NCBI GenBank assembly: GCA_913061265.1
Contig: CAJXVS010000007.1
Span: forward strand, 62,001-126,000
Reading direction: 5' to 3'
Source of the DNA: an uncultured Halobacteriovorax sp.
Lineage (GTDB): Bacteria; Bdellovibrionota; Bacteriovoracia; Bacteriovoracales; Bacteriovoracaceae
Length of the DNA stretch: 64,000 nucleotides
The translations under genes and the position numbers were made by a program. Numbering within the stretch: the first letter of the stretch is position 1; each line of letters starts with the position of its first letter. The notes under the pieces were generated by a model. It saw only the letters and a program-made list of their open reading frames with translations. It did no database searches and was not told the origin of the DNA. Below are positions 43,162-51,543 of the stretch, piece by piece.

Positions 43162-45249
43162 TTATTTACTTCGCTTGAATATTTTTGTAAGAATGTCCGA
43201 ACATTTTGATTTCAACATTGAAGTTCCAACATGAAGAAGATCTATGTTCTTTAAAGGATAATCATTCTCTAGATTCATAAAACGAAAAACTTTATGTTTC
43301 ACTGCGAATTGTTCAACAAATTTAACCTCAATACCGCCCATCTTTACCGCATTTGGTAGCTGATTCACGAGCGCTCCCCCTCGGGTTAGGACACCTAAGT
43401 CATCGGGGATTTTAAATCCATTTTTGATCCCCCAAGTAACCCATTCAGCCTGGTCCTTTTTTCCATTTTTAACGAGCTCATCTTTAATAACACGAGTTAG
43501 CTCTTTGTAACTTAGGTTAGACTCATTGTTTCCAAATAATAATAGTGATTTTGCGATAAGTTTAGGGTCATTATAAGCAGCACCGGCTCCTATTAAAATA
43601 AAGGCTCTTTTGGTCTCCTTGGTGATTTTGATATTCATTCCAAAATCAAAAAAAGTAATTTTTATTTTCTTCCCATCCTCTGAGAGAAGTACTTTAAAGT
43701 TTCCTTCATGAAGATCAGCGTGGGTGTATCCAGAGCGAAAAAGGGCTTCATCAACCCATAACTTGGTAATCTGTTGAGCTGCCACCTTTTTGGCGGTCTC
43801 ATCAGTTACTTCTGAGAACTTTGTTCCTTCCCCTATAAACTCAGTAACAACAAGCTTAGTAGAATCTAGGTTTTGTGAGGGCTCATAAAGTTTTGGGACA
43901 TTGAAATCAATTAAATAAGAATTACTCTCAAGTTTCGTTTTAATAATCTTCGAGTAGACATCCTTTGCTATTCGATGATTTTCTAGTGTTAGAGGGATAT
44001 TCATATCTGCCTTTAAAAACTCATCAAGAGTTTTTAAAAGTTTATCTAAATCGGGAACTTCCATACCTACGACTGAAGAGTCTTTTTTCATTCGTTCAAA
44101 TACATTCCCTAATATCTTCATATCAGCACTTGCTCTTTTTTCAATTCCCGGTTTTAAAAACCTTACAGCAACTTCAATTTCTTCTCCATCTCTTAAAATA
44201 ATGGCCCTATGTACTTGAGCGACTGTACCTGTCCCAACAGGAAATGGATCTATATGAACAAACTTGTATCCACCTGGGTCTGATCGAATAATTTGAAGTG
44301 CTAAGTCAGGCGGGACTGGTTTGCCTTCACTTTCGAGCTTTGACATCATCTCAGCAAGAGCATCACCCATTCCTTGTTCTCTACCAATCTGCTGTAGTGT
44401 CTTTCCAAGTCCTGGTCCTGAATTATTGAAAATGATCTGGATGGCCTCTTCTTCGGATGGGCGATGACCTAATTTCATTGAATCTGAAAGCATATTTTTA
44501 AAAATATCGATATCGGCTTGATCATAATAATCGTTTATAAACTCCTTAACTGATTTCTCCCAGAAGGGTTGATTAAACTTAATATCTTCTGATTCACTAA
44601 GCTTCTTCGCTGCATTTTTAAATTGAGTTATGTATTCATCTATTTCTTCTTCTGCTACGTTGAGGCTTTTTAAAATCTTATCCTCGTTGTTTGAAGAATT
44701 AGACATATGTCTTAAGAAGTTAAATGATTTTTCCTTCATTTGGGAGTTCGAGGTCTTCCATTGGTTTAAAATATTTGGATCTAAATTTGAGATAACTTCT
44801 AATATTGAATTAAAATTGGCACCAATCTTTGGTAAAGGAACTTCTTTTAAGGATTTATTTAAGAATTCGACTTCAGATTCGACAGTCCAAGATGGAGCTT
44901 TCTTTAATTTAAATAGTTCTGAATCTCCATTTGTTTCTATTGTATAAATATTATCCATAATTTGTGATGAAGCTTTATTGAAATATGTTTGGGCATCTCG
45001 AACTATCTTAATCTTTTCTTCATCGCTTTTATAAGATGCATGCAGGATATAACGAATCATATTATCTCTGAGAATAAGTAATTCACTTTTTTGACTATCA
45101 TGAATGGCTTCCCAACCATTCTCAGCAATTTCTTGGGCTAAATTATTGAGGTCAACTGAACTTGGAACTCTTGTTGATTTAGGTGTGCATGAAGTTAAAT
45201 TAGTTAACAGCAATAAAAGAATCACATGAATAACTGCAACAAACCTCAT
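43162..45249 (-). CDS. ABC1/UbiB-type kinase-like lipoprotein
   Basis: 695 residues with motifs of the ABC1/AarF/UbiB atypical kinase family: GPGLGKTLQQIGREQG (about 278-293, in place of the KxGQ motif), GTGTVAQVHRA (339-349, the Ala-rich-loop equivalent), HADLHEGN (510-517, catalytic loop) and FFDFG (533-537). The usual ATP-binding Lys in VAVK is Arg (VAVRFLKPGIE, R363). Unusually, the N-terminus is a lipoprotein signal peptide (MRFVAVIHVILLLLLTNLTSC, lipidated C21), so the kinase-like domain would lie in the periplasm where ATP is scarce. About 250 residues of helical unknown sequence precede it. Ribosome binding site AGGAG is clear. Confidence 0.85.
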   Translation of the reverse strand: MRFVAVIHVILLLLLTNLTSCTPKSTRVPSSVDLNNLAQEIAENGWEAIHDSQKSELLILRDNMIRYILHASYKSDEEKIKIVRDAQTYFNKASSQIMDNIYTIETNGDSELFKLKKAPSWTVESEVEFLNKSLKEVPLPKIGANFNSILEVISNLDPNILNQWKTSNSQMKEKSFNFLRHMSNSSNNEDKILKSLNVAEEEIDEYITQFKNAAKKLSESEDIKFNQPFWEKSVKEFINDYYDQADIDIFKNMLSDSMKLGHRPSEEEAIQIIFNNSGPGLGKTLQQIGREQGMGDALAEMMSKLESEGKPVPPDLALQIIRSDPGGYKFVHIDPFPVGTGTVAQVHRAIILRDGEEIEVAVRFLKPGIEKRASADMKILGNVFERMKKDSSVVGMEVPDLDKLLKTLDEFLKADMNIPLTLENHRIAKDVYSKIIKTKLESNSYLIDFNVPKLYEPSQNLDSTKLVVTEFIGEGTKFSEVTDETAKKVAAQQITKLWVDEALFRSGYTHADLHEGNFKVLLSEDGKKIKITFFDFGMNIKITKETKRAFILIGAGAAYNDPKLIAKSLLLFGNNESNLSYKELTRVIKDELVKNGKKDQAEWVTWGIKNGFKIPDDLGVLTRGGALVNQLPNAVKMGGIEVKFVEQFAVKHKVFRFMNLENDYPLKNIDLLHVGTSMLKSKCSDILTKIFKRSK

Positions 45250-45522
45250 TTTTTCTCCTGACTCTTTATCGGTAAATATAGGGAGTTGTTTAAATTCTCT
45301 ACTCTTTTTCTCAACATTAATATATCAGGTGGCTAGAACTGTTTAAAAAGTTGACACCCAATATAGCTTTTTAATTGGGAAAAGGACCATAGCACTACTT
45401 TAAAGCCGTCTAGAAAGGGATCTAAGACCCTTTAATCCGTTACAGCTTCCGTAACTAAAACTTTACCGAGACCCTAGTGAATTTTGCAGATTGCTTTAAG
45501 GTGAAATCACCAGGAGGCAAAT

Positions 45523-46275
45523 ATGAAAGAAATTCTACTAGTCATTTTCATATCATTAACATCAGCAAAGCTTTATTCAACAGTAAGACCCTTACCCGGA
45601 ACGACATTAGGTGAGGTCAATAGAGACTGTCTTCTTTGGGCATCAAAGAGTGATGGCCAACTGGTAGTCGCTTTTGAAGGGTTAGGGGCCTTTCGTAAAA
45701 AGGCGGCGAAGAAGCTTTACGCCTATCATGATTTGTTAAAGAAGGGCGGAAGTGTGATGAGTCCTTCGAACGGTAGCATGGCCTATGTCACGGATAATGT
45801 CTTGATCAAGAATTTGAGCCAGACTTATGACAAATCAGAGTTTTTAATTCTTCCACACTCTAAAGAAGGGAAGGAGAAAAGTATTTCTTATCAATGTGTA
45901 AAGGCCTGGCATAAAGTTCATAAAGAGAACTTGAGGCTTATCATCGTTGGTCATAGCTTTGGTGGAAACGCTGCGAAGAGGTTAATGAATACTCTCTTTG
46001 ATAAGATTTCAAACCTTAAAGTTAAGGCCATGCTTAGCCTTGATCCTAGGCTTAAGAGCCGCTTTGTTACTAAGGCAAATATTAAGAAGCATTATGTGTT
46101 TTATCAAAAGGGCTTTCTTAGAGGCTATCCTTATAAGGACAGTCGAGGGGATGAGTTTACTAAGAATATTGTTGTTCCTGGTTCGCTGATCAATGGTCCT
46201 GAAGGGAACAACCACGCAAACTTAACTCTTTATAAAGATGTGCAGAGAACTTACCTTGATTTAATTCTTTTTTAA
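45523..46275 (+). CDS. Exported alpha/beta hydrolase, lipase-like
   Basis: 250 residues with a signal peptide (MKEILLVIFISLTSAKLYS). Nucleophile Ser145 in IIVGHSFGGNAA, a likely Asp in MLSLDPRLK, and a likely His in EGNNHANLTLY near the C-terminus make a complete catalytic triad. The substrate could be a lipid or ester, acting in the periplasm or outside. Strong ribosome binding site CAGGAGG. A 273-base AT-rich upstream region contains an imperfect hairpin (CCCAAT/ATTGGG around 45358-45379) but no clear promoter. Confidence 0.85.
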   Translation: MKEILLVIFISLTSAKLYSTVRPLPGTTLGEVNRDCLLWASKSDGQLVVAFEGLGAFRKKAAKKLYAYHDLLKKGGSVMSPSNGSMAYVTDNVLIKNLSQTYDKSEFLILPHSKEGKEKSISYQCVKAWHKVHKENLRLIIVGHSFGGNAAKRLMNTLFDKISNLKVKAMLSLDPRLKSRFVTKANIKKHYVFYQKGFLRGYPYKDSRGDEFTKNIVVPGSLINGPEGNNHANLTLYKDVQRTYLDLILF

Positions 46276-46286
46276 GTTGATAAGAA

Positions 46287-46304
46287 GGGGAGGAAGTCCT
46301 CCCC
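46287..46304. terminator. Hairpin between convergent genes
   Basis: Perfect stem GGGGAGG/CCTCCCC with loop AAGT, 12 bases after the lipase-like stop codon and 19 bases from the convergent gene's stop. The T tract is weak on both sides, so it may work as a bidirectional transcription stop. Confidence 0.5.
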
Positions 46305-46322
46305 TCAGTATGACCTTTGAAA

Positions 46323-46904
46323 TTATCTTCTCATTCTTAAAGGCTTAAGAGCAACGTATTTTCCACCCTTACAGATAGCGGCTACGTTTACATAGTGATC
46401 TCCATCACGAGTTGAGAATCTTCCGTTGTTAAGGATTGAAAGAGAACCTCTTCTTCCTTCCTTACACTTTCTTGGAATTGGTTGTGGCTTGTATGGATAG
46501 TAACGACCGTTCTTACAAACGCGAACAACCTGTACCTGACGGTCTGGGTTACGAACATCATTCTCTGAAAAAATAGCTCTTTGACCATCTTTACACTTTC
46601 TTATTACGCCAGTGTAATAAACTGAACCTGTGCTTGAATCTCTATCTTTACAAACAAATCCAATCTTACATTTTTTAGCGTCCATTGTTCTTACATAGGC
46701 GTTGTTAGCTTCTTCCCCGTGAGCACAGGCGCTTCTTCTTGCATGAAAAAGATCGTAGATTCCTTGGTTTCCAATACTAAGGACTATTGATCCTGCATTA
46801 TCGACCATGTTGTTTGCACTTTGGCAGCTCATCATTGTTGTGTCAGGGCGCGCGAAGGCACTTACAGAAAGTAGACAGACTACTAAGGTTAGAAAAGTTT
46901 TCAT
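46323..46904 (-). CDS. Exported basic protein with Cys-flanked repeats
   Basis: 193 residues from ATG 46904, with AGGAGATT upstream; the frame is open back to 46934. Signal peptide MKTFLTLVVCLLSVSAFA. The mature part is basic and repetitive: segments built around KCKDGQRAIFSENDV, RVCKNGRYYPYK, KCKEGRRGSLSIL and AICKGGKYVALK look like four repeats of a short Cys-beta-hairpin motif. The family is not recognised. It follows the GNGGD gene on the same strand after a 119-base gap. Confidence 0.65.
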   Translation of the reverse strand: MKTFLTLVVCLLSVSAFARPDTTMMSCQSANNMVDNAGSIVLSIGNQGIYDLFHARRSACAHGEEANNAYVRTMDAKKCKIGFVCKDRDSSTGSVYYTGVIRKCKDGQRAIFSENDVRNPDRQVQVVRVCKNGRYYPYKPQPIPRKCKEGRRGSLSILNNGRFSTRDGDHYVNVAAICKGGKYVALKPLRMRR

Positions 46905-47023
46905 TTTAATCTCCTGTTTATTGCTTACTAGCAATTGGTTAGTTTCGTGAATGAGAAACTATGCCTTAGGGATCTCAATGAATAGAGAGCTGGAGGGTTT
47001 TGGTTACGGAAATTGTAACGACC

Positions 47024-47785
47024 CTAAAGTTGTGAATAGAGGTAGTTTAAGATGTTCGTTTTCGTCATAGAATCAAGAAGACCAAGTCCCATGAACTGAA
47101 GGTTCTCATTCATGACGAAGATATCTTTTGAATTATTGAAGAAGTTCCAAAGCCATTCGTGGACGATTAACCATGAAAGGTTTGCGTCATCTAGCTGATT
47201 GATTAATTGAGAATCAAGTTGATAAATAATCCTTGAACCAGACTGGACTCGTCTCACAGCCTGAAGCACATCACAATTAATACTAAAGAGCATTCCAAAA
47301 AGCCCCGGTAGTTCATCGTGTAGTACTGCTGGTTTGGTAAAGGCCTTAGATTGAACCTGCTTCATAAAAGATGTTTTAAAGCTAAGGAGAGATTCTCCCA
47401 TACTTCTATCTAAGTGATAGAGTTCTTTGATAACGAGGTTGATATGAGATGCTTTATAATTGTAATAAGAGATTCCACCAGTTTGATGAGAGCTTTTTGA
47501 TAAGAAGTAGTCCGTAAAATAAAGGCCATCTTTACAGCTGGCGATATCTCCACCATTTCCAATAATTGTGCCACTATCGCCTTCATCACCACTTTTTTGT
47601 TCTAGCTTTTTAATCAACTCTTTCATTTCCTTGCTATCCATCTTTGGCTTTTTAGTGACAAAGAAGGGCAGGCTTCCATTTTCTTCGAAAAGGACTATCT
47701 CTTGGACCTTTGGTCCTTTCAAGATCCACGCTTCATCAGAGGCGAACGAGGTAGATATAAAAAAGAGGAGAAGGAGTATTTTAAT
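47024..47785 (-). CDS. Exported GNGGD-HE protein with probable ATT start
   Basis: The only in-frame start of a usual type is TTG at 47722, but that would remove the evident signal peptide. Reading from ATT at 47785 gives KILLLLFFISTSFA-SDEAW, a perfect Sec signal, with AAGGGG 7-8 bases upstream. The ATT overlaps the stop codon of the regulator gene (ATTAA), as an ATG would in a coupled pair. The mature part has IIGNGGD (residues ~74-80) and LIVHEWLWNFF (H209, E210), as in the 52.4-53.4 kb protein, but the second zinc His of HExxH is missing. Likely a secreted, possibly non-catalytic relative. Confidence 0.65.
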   Translation of the reverse strand: MKILLLLFFISTSFASDEAWILKGPKVQEIVLFEENGSLPFFVTKKPKMDSKEMKELIKKLEQKSGDEGDSGTIIGNGGDIASCKDGLYFTDYFLSKSSHQTGGISYYNYKASHINLVIKELYHLDRSMGESLLSFKTSFMKQVQSKAFTKPAVLHDELPGLFGMLFSINCDVLQAVRRVQSGSRIIYQLDSQLINQLDDANLSWLIVHEWLWNFFNNSKDIFVMNENLQFMGLGLLDSMTKTNILNYLYSQL

Positions 47786-48650
47786 GAAGATTCCCCTTAG
47801 TATTTGTTTTAGTTACTGGATAGAGCTGAATATTACAATGAAAGACCTCGGTTTTAGTGACATCTTCATCGTTAACGAGGCATTCTTTTTCTAATTCTTT
47901 AATAAAGTCTTTGAGGCGGTTAAACTTATCTAAATCCCCTTGAAAAGTGACTGAAGAGAAATACCTTTCCTCTGGGGCTACATCACTTAGGGCAGTCTTA
48001 CCTAAATCTAAAACATCACTATGATATCTTTGAATATCTAGGTTCTGACCTTCCTCGGCTGTCTTTTGAATTTCTTTGTTTGAAGTTAAATTACCTTTCT
48101 CATCATGAGTGATAAGACCTAAGCTGCTTAAGTCATCAATCACCTCGCCTAAGAGGAGACCTTTATCTTTTAGTCTAAAAAGTGACTTGAGCTCTTTTAA
48201 ACTTTGTATCTTCTTGTTTGAACTTAGAAGTTCCTTAACTGAGAAGTGTAGCCAATGAAAAGCTACGTTAAGAATATTCTTATCTATATTTCTTGATTCA
48301 TGCCCTCGTGATCTTCGTAGCTGACTTCTTAAAAGCTGAGAAGAATCAACTCCTATCGGATCAATCGATTGAAGCTCTACTAGATTGAGAAAATGTTTTT
48401 CCTCTGCCTTTGAGAACTTAAAATAATCGAGTAGTAAAAAAAGGTGTTCCCCTTTAGGGACTCTATCACCACTCAAATAGTGGTGAAGTGAAGCTTTTGA
48501 TTTAAAGCCTATAGACTTCGCTAAAGAGCCCACGCTAATTCGGTGGTTTAGCTCCTTTTTGAACCTTAAAACATCTCCTAGATACTCATGAGCGCTTAGG
48601 TAATTGAATACGACGGGAGCTACGGGCTCCATGGTTAATTCTATTGGCAT
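47781..48650 (-). CDS. TIGR02147-family transcriptional regulator
   Basis: About 289 residues: an N-terminal helix-turn-helix (VGSLAKSIGFKSKASLHHYLSGDRVP, then LLDYFKFSKAEEKHFLNLVELQ) followed by the DUF4423 domain (FHWLHFSVKELLSS, LIEDLSSLGLITHDEKGNL-like segment, RYFSSVTFQGDLDKFNRLKDFI, NIQLYPVTK ending). This is the family known from Fibrobacter and Bdellovibrio. The start is uncertain: an in-frame TTG (48668) or ATG 48632 are alternatives. Coupled to the exported GNGGD gene by a 5-base overlap, so it probably controls that gene or its locus. Confidence 0.85.
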   Translation of the reverse strand: MPIELTMEPVAPVVFNYLSAHEYLGDVLRFKKELNHRISVGSLAKSIGFKSKASLHHYLSGDRVPKGEHLFLLLDYFKFSKAEEKHFLNLVELQSIDPIGVDSSQLLRSQLRRSRGHESRNIDKNILNVAFHWLHFSVKELLSSNKKIQSLKELKSLFRLKDKGLLLGEVIDDLSSLGLITHDEKGNLTSNKEIQKTAEEGQNLDIQRYHSDVLDLGKTALSDVAPEERYFSSVTFQGDLDKFNRLKDFIKELEKECLVNDEDVTKTEVFHCNIQLYPVTKTNTKGNLH

Positions 48651-48725
48651 AGGATAAGTATCTAACAAAAGAGGCTAGAGAGGGGGGAAGTTGAATTCTT
48701 TTTAGGGCCGTCTAAACTTTAGCCG

Positions 48726-48760
48726 ATATTGGGGGGAAGCCTGACCCTTACCCCCAATAT
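48726..48760. promoter_or_regulatory. Long perfect inverted repeat between secreted-protein and regulator genes
   Basis: ATATTGGGGG/CCCCCAATAT (48726-48735 and 48751-48760) with a 15-base loop, just after the stop codon of the small secreted protein gene and upstream of the TIGR02147 regulator on the minus strand. It lacks a T tract, so it may be a processing or attenuation site rather than a terminator. Close by is the palindrome TTTAG-GGCCGT-CTAAA (48701-48716). Confidence 0.5.
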
Positions 48761-48765
48761 ATAGT

Positions 48766-49242
48766 CTATTTAAGGTCTACAGAGATTATCTTAGCATTCT
48801 CCGTTTCTTCTAAATTCAAATAAAAGATTGATTTAGCAAGAGAAGAGTATTTTTTCTTACCAGGAAAGAGGGTTCTTCTATTCTTTAAAGTGCTTATTAC
48901 GTTTGAATCTAATTCTTCAGGGTTAAAGTAAAGGAAAGTACTATGAGGCTTCATTCGATCATAACAGATTTCACTATCGCGCTTCTTTCTACAGACTTCG
49001 CCCATAGCTTTATAGCCTACAACGACTTTAACAACTGTCTTATAAGTGTATCTATACTCAGTACATCTTTCGCGCCTCTTATCACTGATACAATAAGTGT
49101 TATAGGGCGTTTTTGAAGTAGCCACTTTAGTAAGCTTCATGTCTTTAAATTTAACATCTTTTGCTGTCTTATCTACGGGAGTTGTAGCAGCGAAAAGATT
49201 AACACTTAGAAAAAGTACAAACATTGAAATCATAGTTTTCAT
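48766..49242 (-). CDS. Small exported protein P1, paralogue of 50269-50760
   Basis: 158 residues from ATG 49242 with GAGGAG upstream; signal peptide MKTMISMFVLFLSVNLFAA. The mature part has four Cys and the sequence TVVKVVVGYKAMGEVCRKKRDSEICYDR, then LDSNVISTLKNRRTLFPGKKKYSSLAKS. The 50269-50760 protein has the same order of motifs (MVKVIIKYKIPVVKCIERENRMDRCYNG, MIRKLSSRKLFSKKKPYIALAKE), so the two are diverged paralogues. Function unknown. It is the first gene of the minus-strand arm of the mirrored locus. Confidence 0.75.
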   Translation of the reverse strand: MKTMISMFVLFLSVNLFAATTPVDKTAKDVKFKDMKLTKVATSKTPYNTYCISDKRRERCTEYRYTYKTVVKVVVGYKAMGEVCRKKRDSEICYDRMKPHSTFLYFNPEELDSNVISTLKNRRTLFPGKKKYSSLAKSIFYLNLEETENAKIISVDLK

Positions 49243-49496
49243 AGAATTCTCCTCTTTAGAAAACACGTCAGTATTATTACATCCGTTTTATGAGGCCGAT
49301 ACTTGTCGTTTTTTATGGCTCGGTCAAAAAATGAGCGGATAAATTAAAAAAACTGGGACATATGTCTGAATCACTAAGAATTTGAGGACATGCTAAATTG
49401 GATGTCTGATTTGAAGTTAGTTATGACGAGGTTAAAATGTGAAAGTTTTACAAACAAGGATTGGAACCTTATTAAAGTGATAATTTTCTGAGCACC

Positions 49497-49523
49497 TATA
49501 ATGGAGACTGAATACCTATAATG
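49497..49523 (+). promoter_or_regulatory. Promoter-like TATAAT and possible overlapping leader peptide
   Basis: ACCTATAATG occurs twice, 20 bases apart, the second copy containing the regulator's ATG. The first TATAAT (49497-49502) is a perfect -10 element, but no -35 is evident. From ATG 49501 a six-codon ORF (METEYL) ends in TAA that shares its last base with the regulator's ATG (TAATG), suggesting a coupled leader peptide. If transcription instead starts ~7 bases after the -10, the regulator mRNA would be nearly leaderless. Both readings are inference. Confidence 0.3.
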
Positions 49524-50258
49524 AACTTACGAGAACAGGTCTCAACCGACTTAAGCAATTATCTGAATGGGTTTTCTGACCCAAAGAAGGCCGTTCGTCT
49601 TGCCTCTATCAATATTGGAATTCACCAGAAGACTCTAAAAAGGTTAGTTGAACAAGATAATACACCAACCTACCTAACTCTTTATAAGATCTACCGAGAA
49701 ATCTTCAAGATCACTAATGACTCTCTCTTATTACAAATGGTTCCTAAAGTGGTTAAGACCGAGCTTATTAGTGAAAATCCAAAGGATATTGTTAGTCATA
49801 TTCAATTCAATGTTGAAGTTGAAGATGAAATCAATTCTGACCCTGTCTTTATGGATATCTACTTCTTGTCGAATGCGGGCGTTTTAACCAGAGAGTATAT
49901 TCAATTTAAGTTTGGTGAGTACGGCCTCTCGATAGTGAGCAAGATGATAAAAAATAACATCTTAGAGCTAAATGATAAGGGAGTCTTTGTTCAAGGAACA
50001 AATCAAGCTAACTTATCTCCAGCGACTATTAAACGATCCGGGCTTTATATGATTAACAAATATCTTTCTCCTGAGGACTGTGAGGAGAGAGGGAAGAATT
50101 TTTGTGGAGTCTTTGTTGAAGGACTGACTGAAGAGGGATTCAACGAATGGCTGAAAGTTGATTATGAGGCTTATTATAAGAAGGTTGAAATTTCAAAGAA
50201 ACATAAAGATAACAAGGGAATCAAGGCGTTTACTTTTATGGCCACTGATTCCATGTAA
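49521..50258 (+). CDS. Helix-turn-helix regulator of the secreted-protein locus
   Basis: 245 residues without signal peptide. The N-terminal ~70 residues look like an HTH (AVRLASINIGIHQKTLKRLVEQDNTPTYLTLYKIYREIF). A second winged-helix-like part follows (VLTREYIQFKFGEYGLSIVSKMIKNNILELNDKGVFV), then a C-terminal domain. The architecture is like TIGR02147 proteins but I see no clear DUF4423 motifs, so it may be a different family. It is 10 bases upstream of the small exported protein gene at 50269, as a dedicated regulator would be. No good ribosome binding site. Confidence 0.65.
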   Translation: MNLREQVSTDLSNYLNGFSDPKKAVRLASINIGIHQKTLKRLVEQDNTPTYLTLYKIYREIFKITNDSLLLQMVPKVVKTELISENPKDIVSHIQFNVEVEDEINSDPVFMDIYFLSNAGVLTREYIQFKFGEYGLSIVSKMIKNNILELNDKGVFVQGTNQANLSPATIKRSGLYMINKYLSPEDCEERGKNFCGVFVEGLTEEGFNEWLKVDYEAYYKKVEISKKHKDNKGIKAFTFMATDSM

Positions 50259-50268
50259 GAGAGAGAAT

Positions 50269-50760
50269 ATGAAGAACATGATAACAATCTTAGTATTATT
50301 TGCATCCATTTCTGCCTTCGCTAGAGGTGGCGGTGATGCGGGCGGCGGTCCTACCTTGAGATTTAAGGTTGCCTTAGATGCAACTAAGATAGATATCGCA
50401 AATATATCCTTAACGAAAATCGCTAGAAGAGAAAAAAGTGAGAGAAGAGAGCGTCCTTTCGTTTATATTGAAGATAGAGATTCCGAGAATATGGTTAAGG
50501 TAATCATTAAATATAAGATCCCAGTCGTAAAATGTATCGAAAGAGAGAACAGGATGGACAGGTGTTATAATGGATTCGATACGAAGTATAACCCCGTTTT
50601 ATTTAAGGCTGATTTATTTCCCTCTGAGATGATCCGCAAGCTAAGTTCAAGAAAGTTATTTTCTAAAAAGAAGCCTTATATTGCTCTAGCGAAAGAGAAT
50701 CTGTCTGTTGACGTGCTTGAAGGTGAAGAGTCACAGATTGTAACAGTCGAAGTTTACTAA
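50269..50760 (+). CDS. Small exported protein P2, paralogue of 48766-49242
   Basis: 163 residues from ATG 50269 (10 bases after the regulator's stop; GAGAGAG upstream). Signal peptide MKNMITILVLFASISAFA followed by RGGGDAGGG. It is homologous to P1 by motif order: SLTKIARREK against KLTKVATSKT, KVIIKYK with VKCIERENRMDRCYNG, and SSRKLFSKKKPYIALAKENL. Only two Cys, both conserved with P1. Basic and beta-rich. Role unknown, but its linkage to a regulator on each side suggests a responsive surface or secreted factor. Confidence 0.75.
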   Translation: MKNMITILVLFASISAFARGGGDAGGGPTLRFKVALDATKIDIANISLTKIARREKSERRERPFVYIEDRDSENMVKVIIKYKIPVVKCIERENRMDRCYNGFDTKYNPVLFKADLFPSEMIRKLSSRKLFSKKKPYIALAKENLSVDVLEGEESQIVTVEVY

Positions 50761-50982
50761 TAGATTCGGGGAGAAGGGCCAATAGGCCTATCCCCATCCA
50801 TTCTCCCTCTTTAAGCATTATCCAACTAATTGAAATGACAAACTCCAAGAATAAGATTCACAAGTTGTGAGATCTTTCTCATGGGTTTTGTGAGTTTTTA
50901 TTACCCAAGTAATTCGAAGAAGCTAGTTTCAGCCCAGAGATAACAACGGCCCGTCAGGGCATAACTAACTTTCGGAGAAACA

Positions 50983-51489
50983 ATGAAAACACTTTTTATT
51001 CTAGTTGCCACACTTCTAGTAACAGCATCGGCTTCGGCGCATACGCCTACTGCTTCAGACTCTTGGGATACGATTCGTAGCCATTATAATAGAGTTGAAG
51101 TTGATGAGCCGTCAGTAAGACTTGATGTTGGAGCTTTAACAACTTCTGCCTTCTTTGTTTGTATTGATGGAAATCAATTAAGAACTCTTAAAAAATTCAC
51201 AAGATGTCTTGAATGGTCAAATGATGACGATGAAGATTCAAGCCGTCGTTGTAGACGTGAACAAAAGTATTACGGAACAGCAGCTATCGAGTCGACAAGA
51301 CAGAGATGTGTTGATTGGACTGAAGTTGATTCAGGTGATTCTACAGAAACTATCTGTACTGAATACGAAGACTACTCATACACTCAACCACTTACTTTCA
51401 ACGTCAATGTTTATAGAGAAAGTGACGGCGATGAATATAGAGGAAGAAAACTTTTCACTAAAACTCTTACTCTTAAAGATTGTAAATAA
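50983..51489 (+). CDS. Small exported acidic Cys-rich protein P3
   Basis: 168 residues, signal peptide MKTLFILVATLLVTASASA. The mature part has seven Cys (FVCID, TRCLEW, RRCRRE, QRCVDW, TICTEY, KDCK and others) and acidic stretches. Its ending RGRKLFTKTLTLKDC recalls the SRKLFSKKK part of P2, so it may be a distant member of the same group. The leader has a GCCCGTCAGGGC hairpin before the ribosome binding site CGGAGAAACA. Terminator downstream at 51500. Function unknown. Confidence 0.7.
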   Translation: MKTLFILVATLLVTASASAHTPTASDSWDTIRSHYNRVEVDEPSVRLDVGALTTSAFFVCIDGNQLRTLKKFTRCLEWSNDDDEDSSRRCRREQKYYGTAAIESTRQRCVDWTEVDSGDSTETICTEYEDYSYTQPLTFNVNVYRESDGDEYRGRKLFTKTLTLKDCK

Positions 51490-51499
51490 TGATTTTATT

Positions 51500-51530
51500 G
51501 GCCCTGCTTCGGTGGGGCCTTTGTCTTTTA
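51500..51530 (+). terminator. Terminator after P3
   Basis: Stem GGCCC/GGGCC (51500-51504 and 51515-51519) followed by TTTGTCTTTT, 11 bases after the stop codon. The regulator gene starts 54 bases after the P3 stop, so it probably has its own transcription start or depends on read-through. Confidence 0.7.
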
Positions 51531-51543
51531 GTTAGCGAGAAGT

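Noticed and set aside
42191-48714. Octamer GCCGTCTA (either strand) in three intergenic regions (42191-42198, 45405-45412, 48707-48714)
   Set aside because: Tempting as a shared promoter element (similar to a FliA-type -10), but three copies are near chance expectation for an 8-mer in 64 kb, and no consistent -35 spacing was found.
49521-50258. Assigning this HTH protein to the TIGR02147/DUF4423 family
   Set aside because: Overall layout is similar, but the diagnostic C-terminal segments seen in its two neighbours are not recognisable, so only a general HTH regulator is called.
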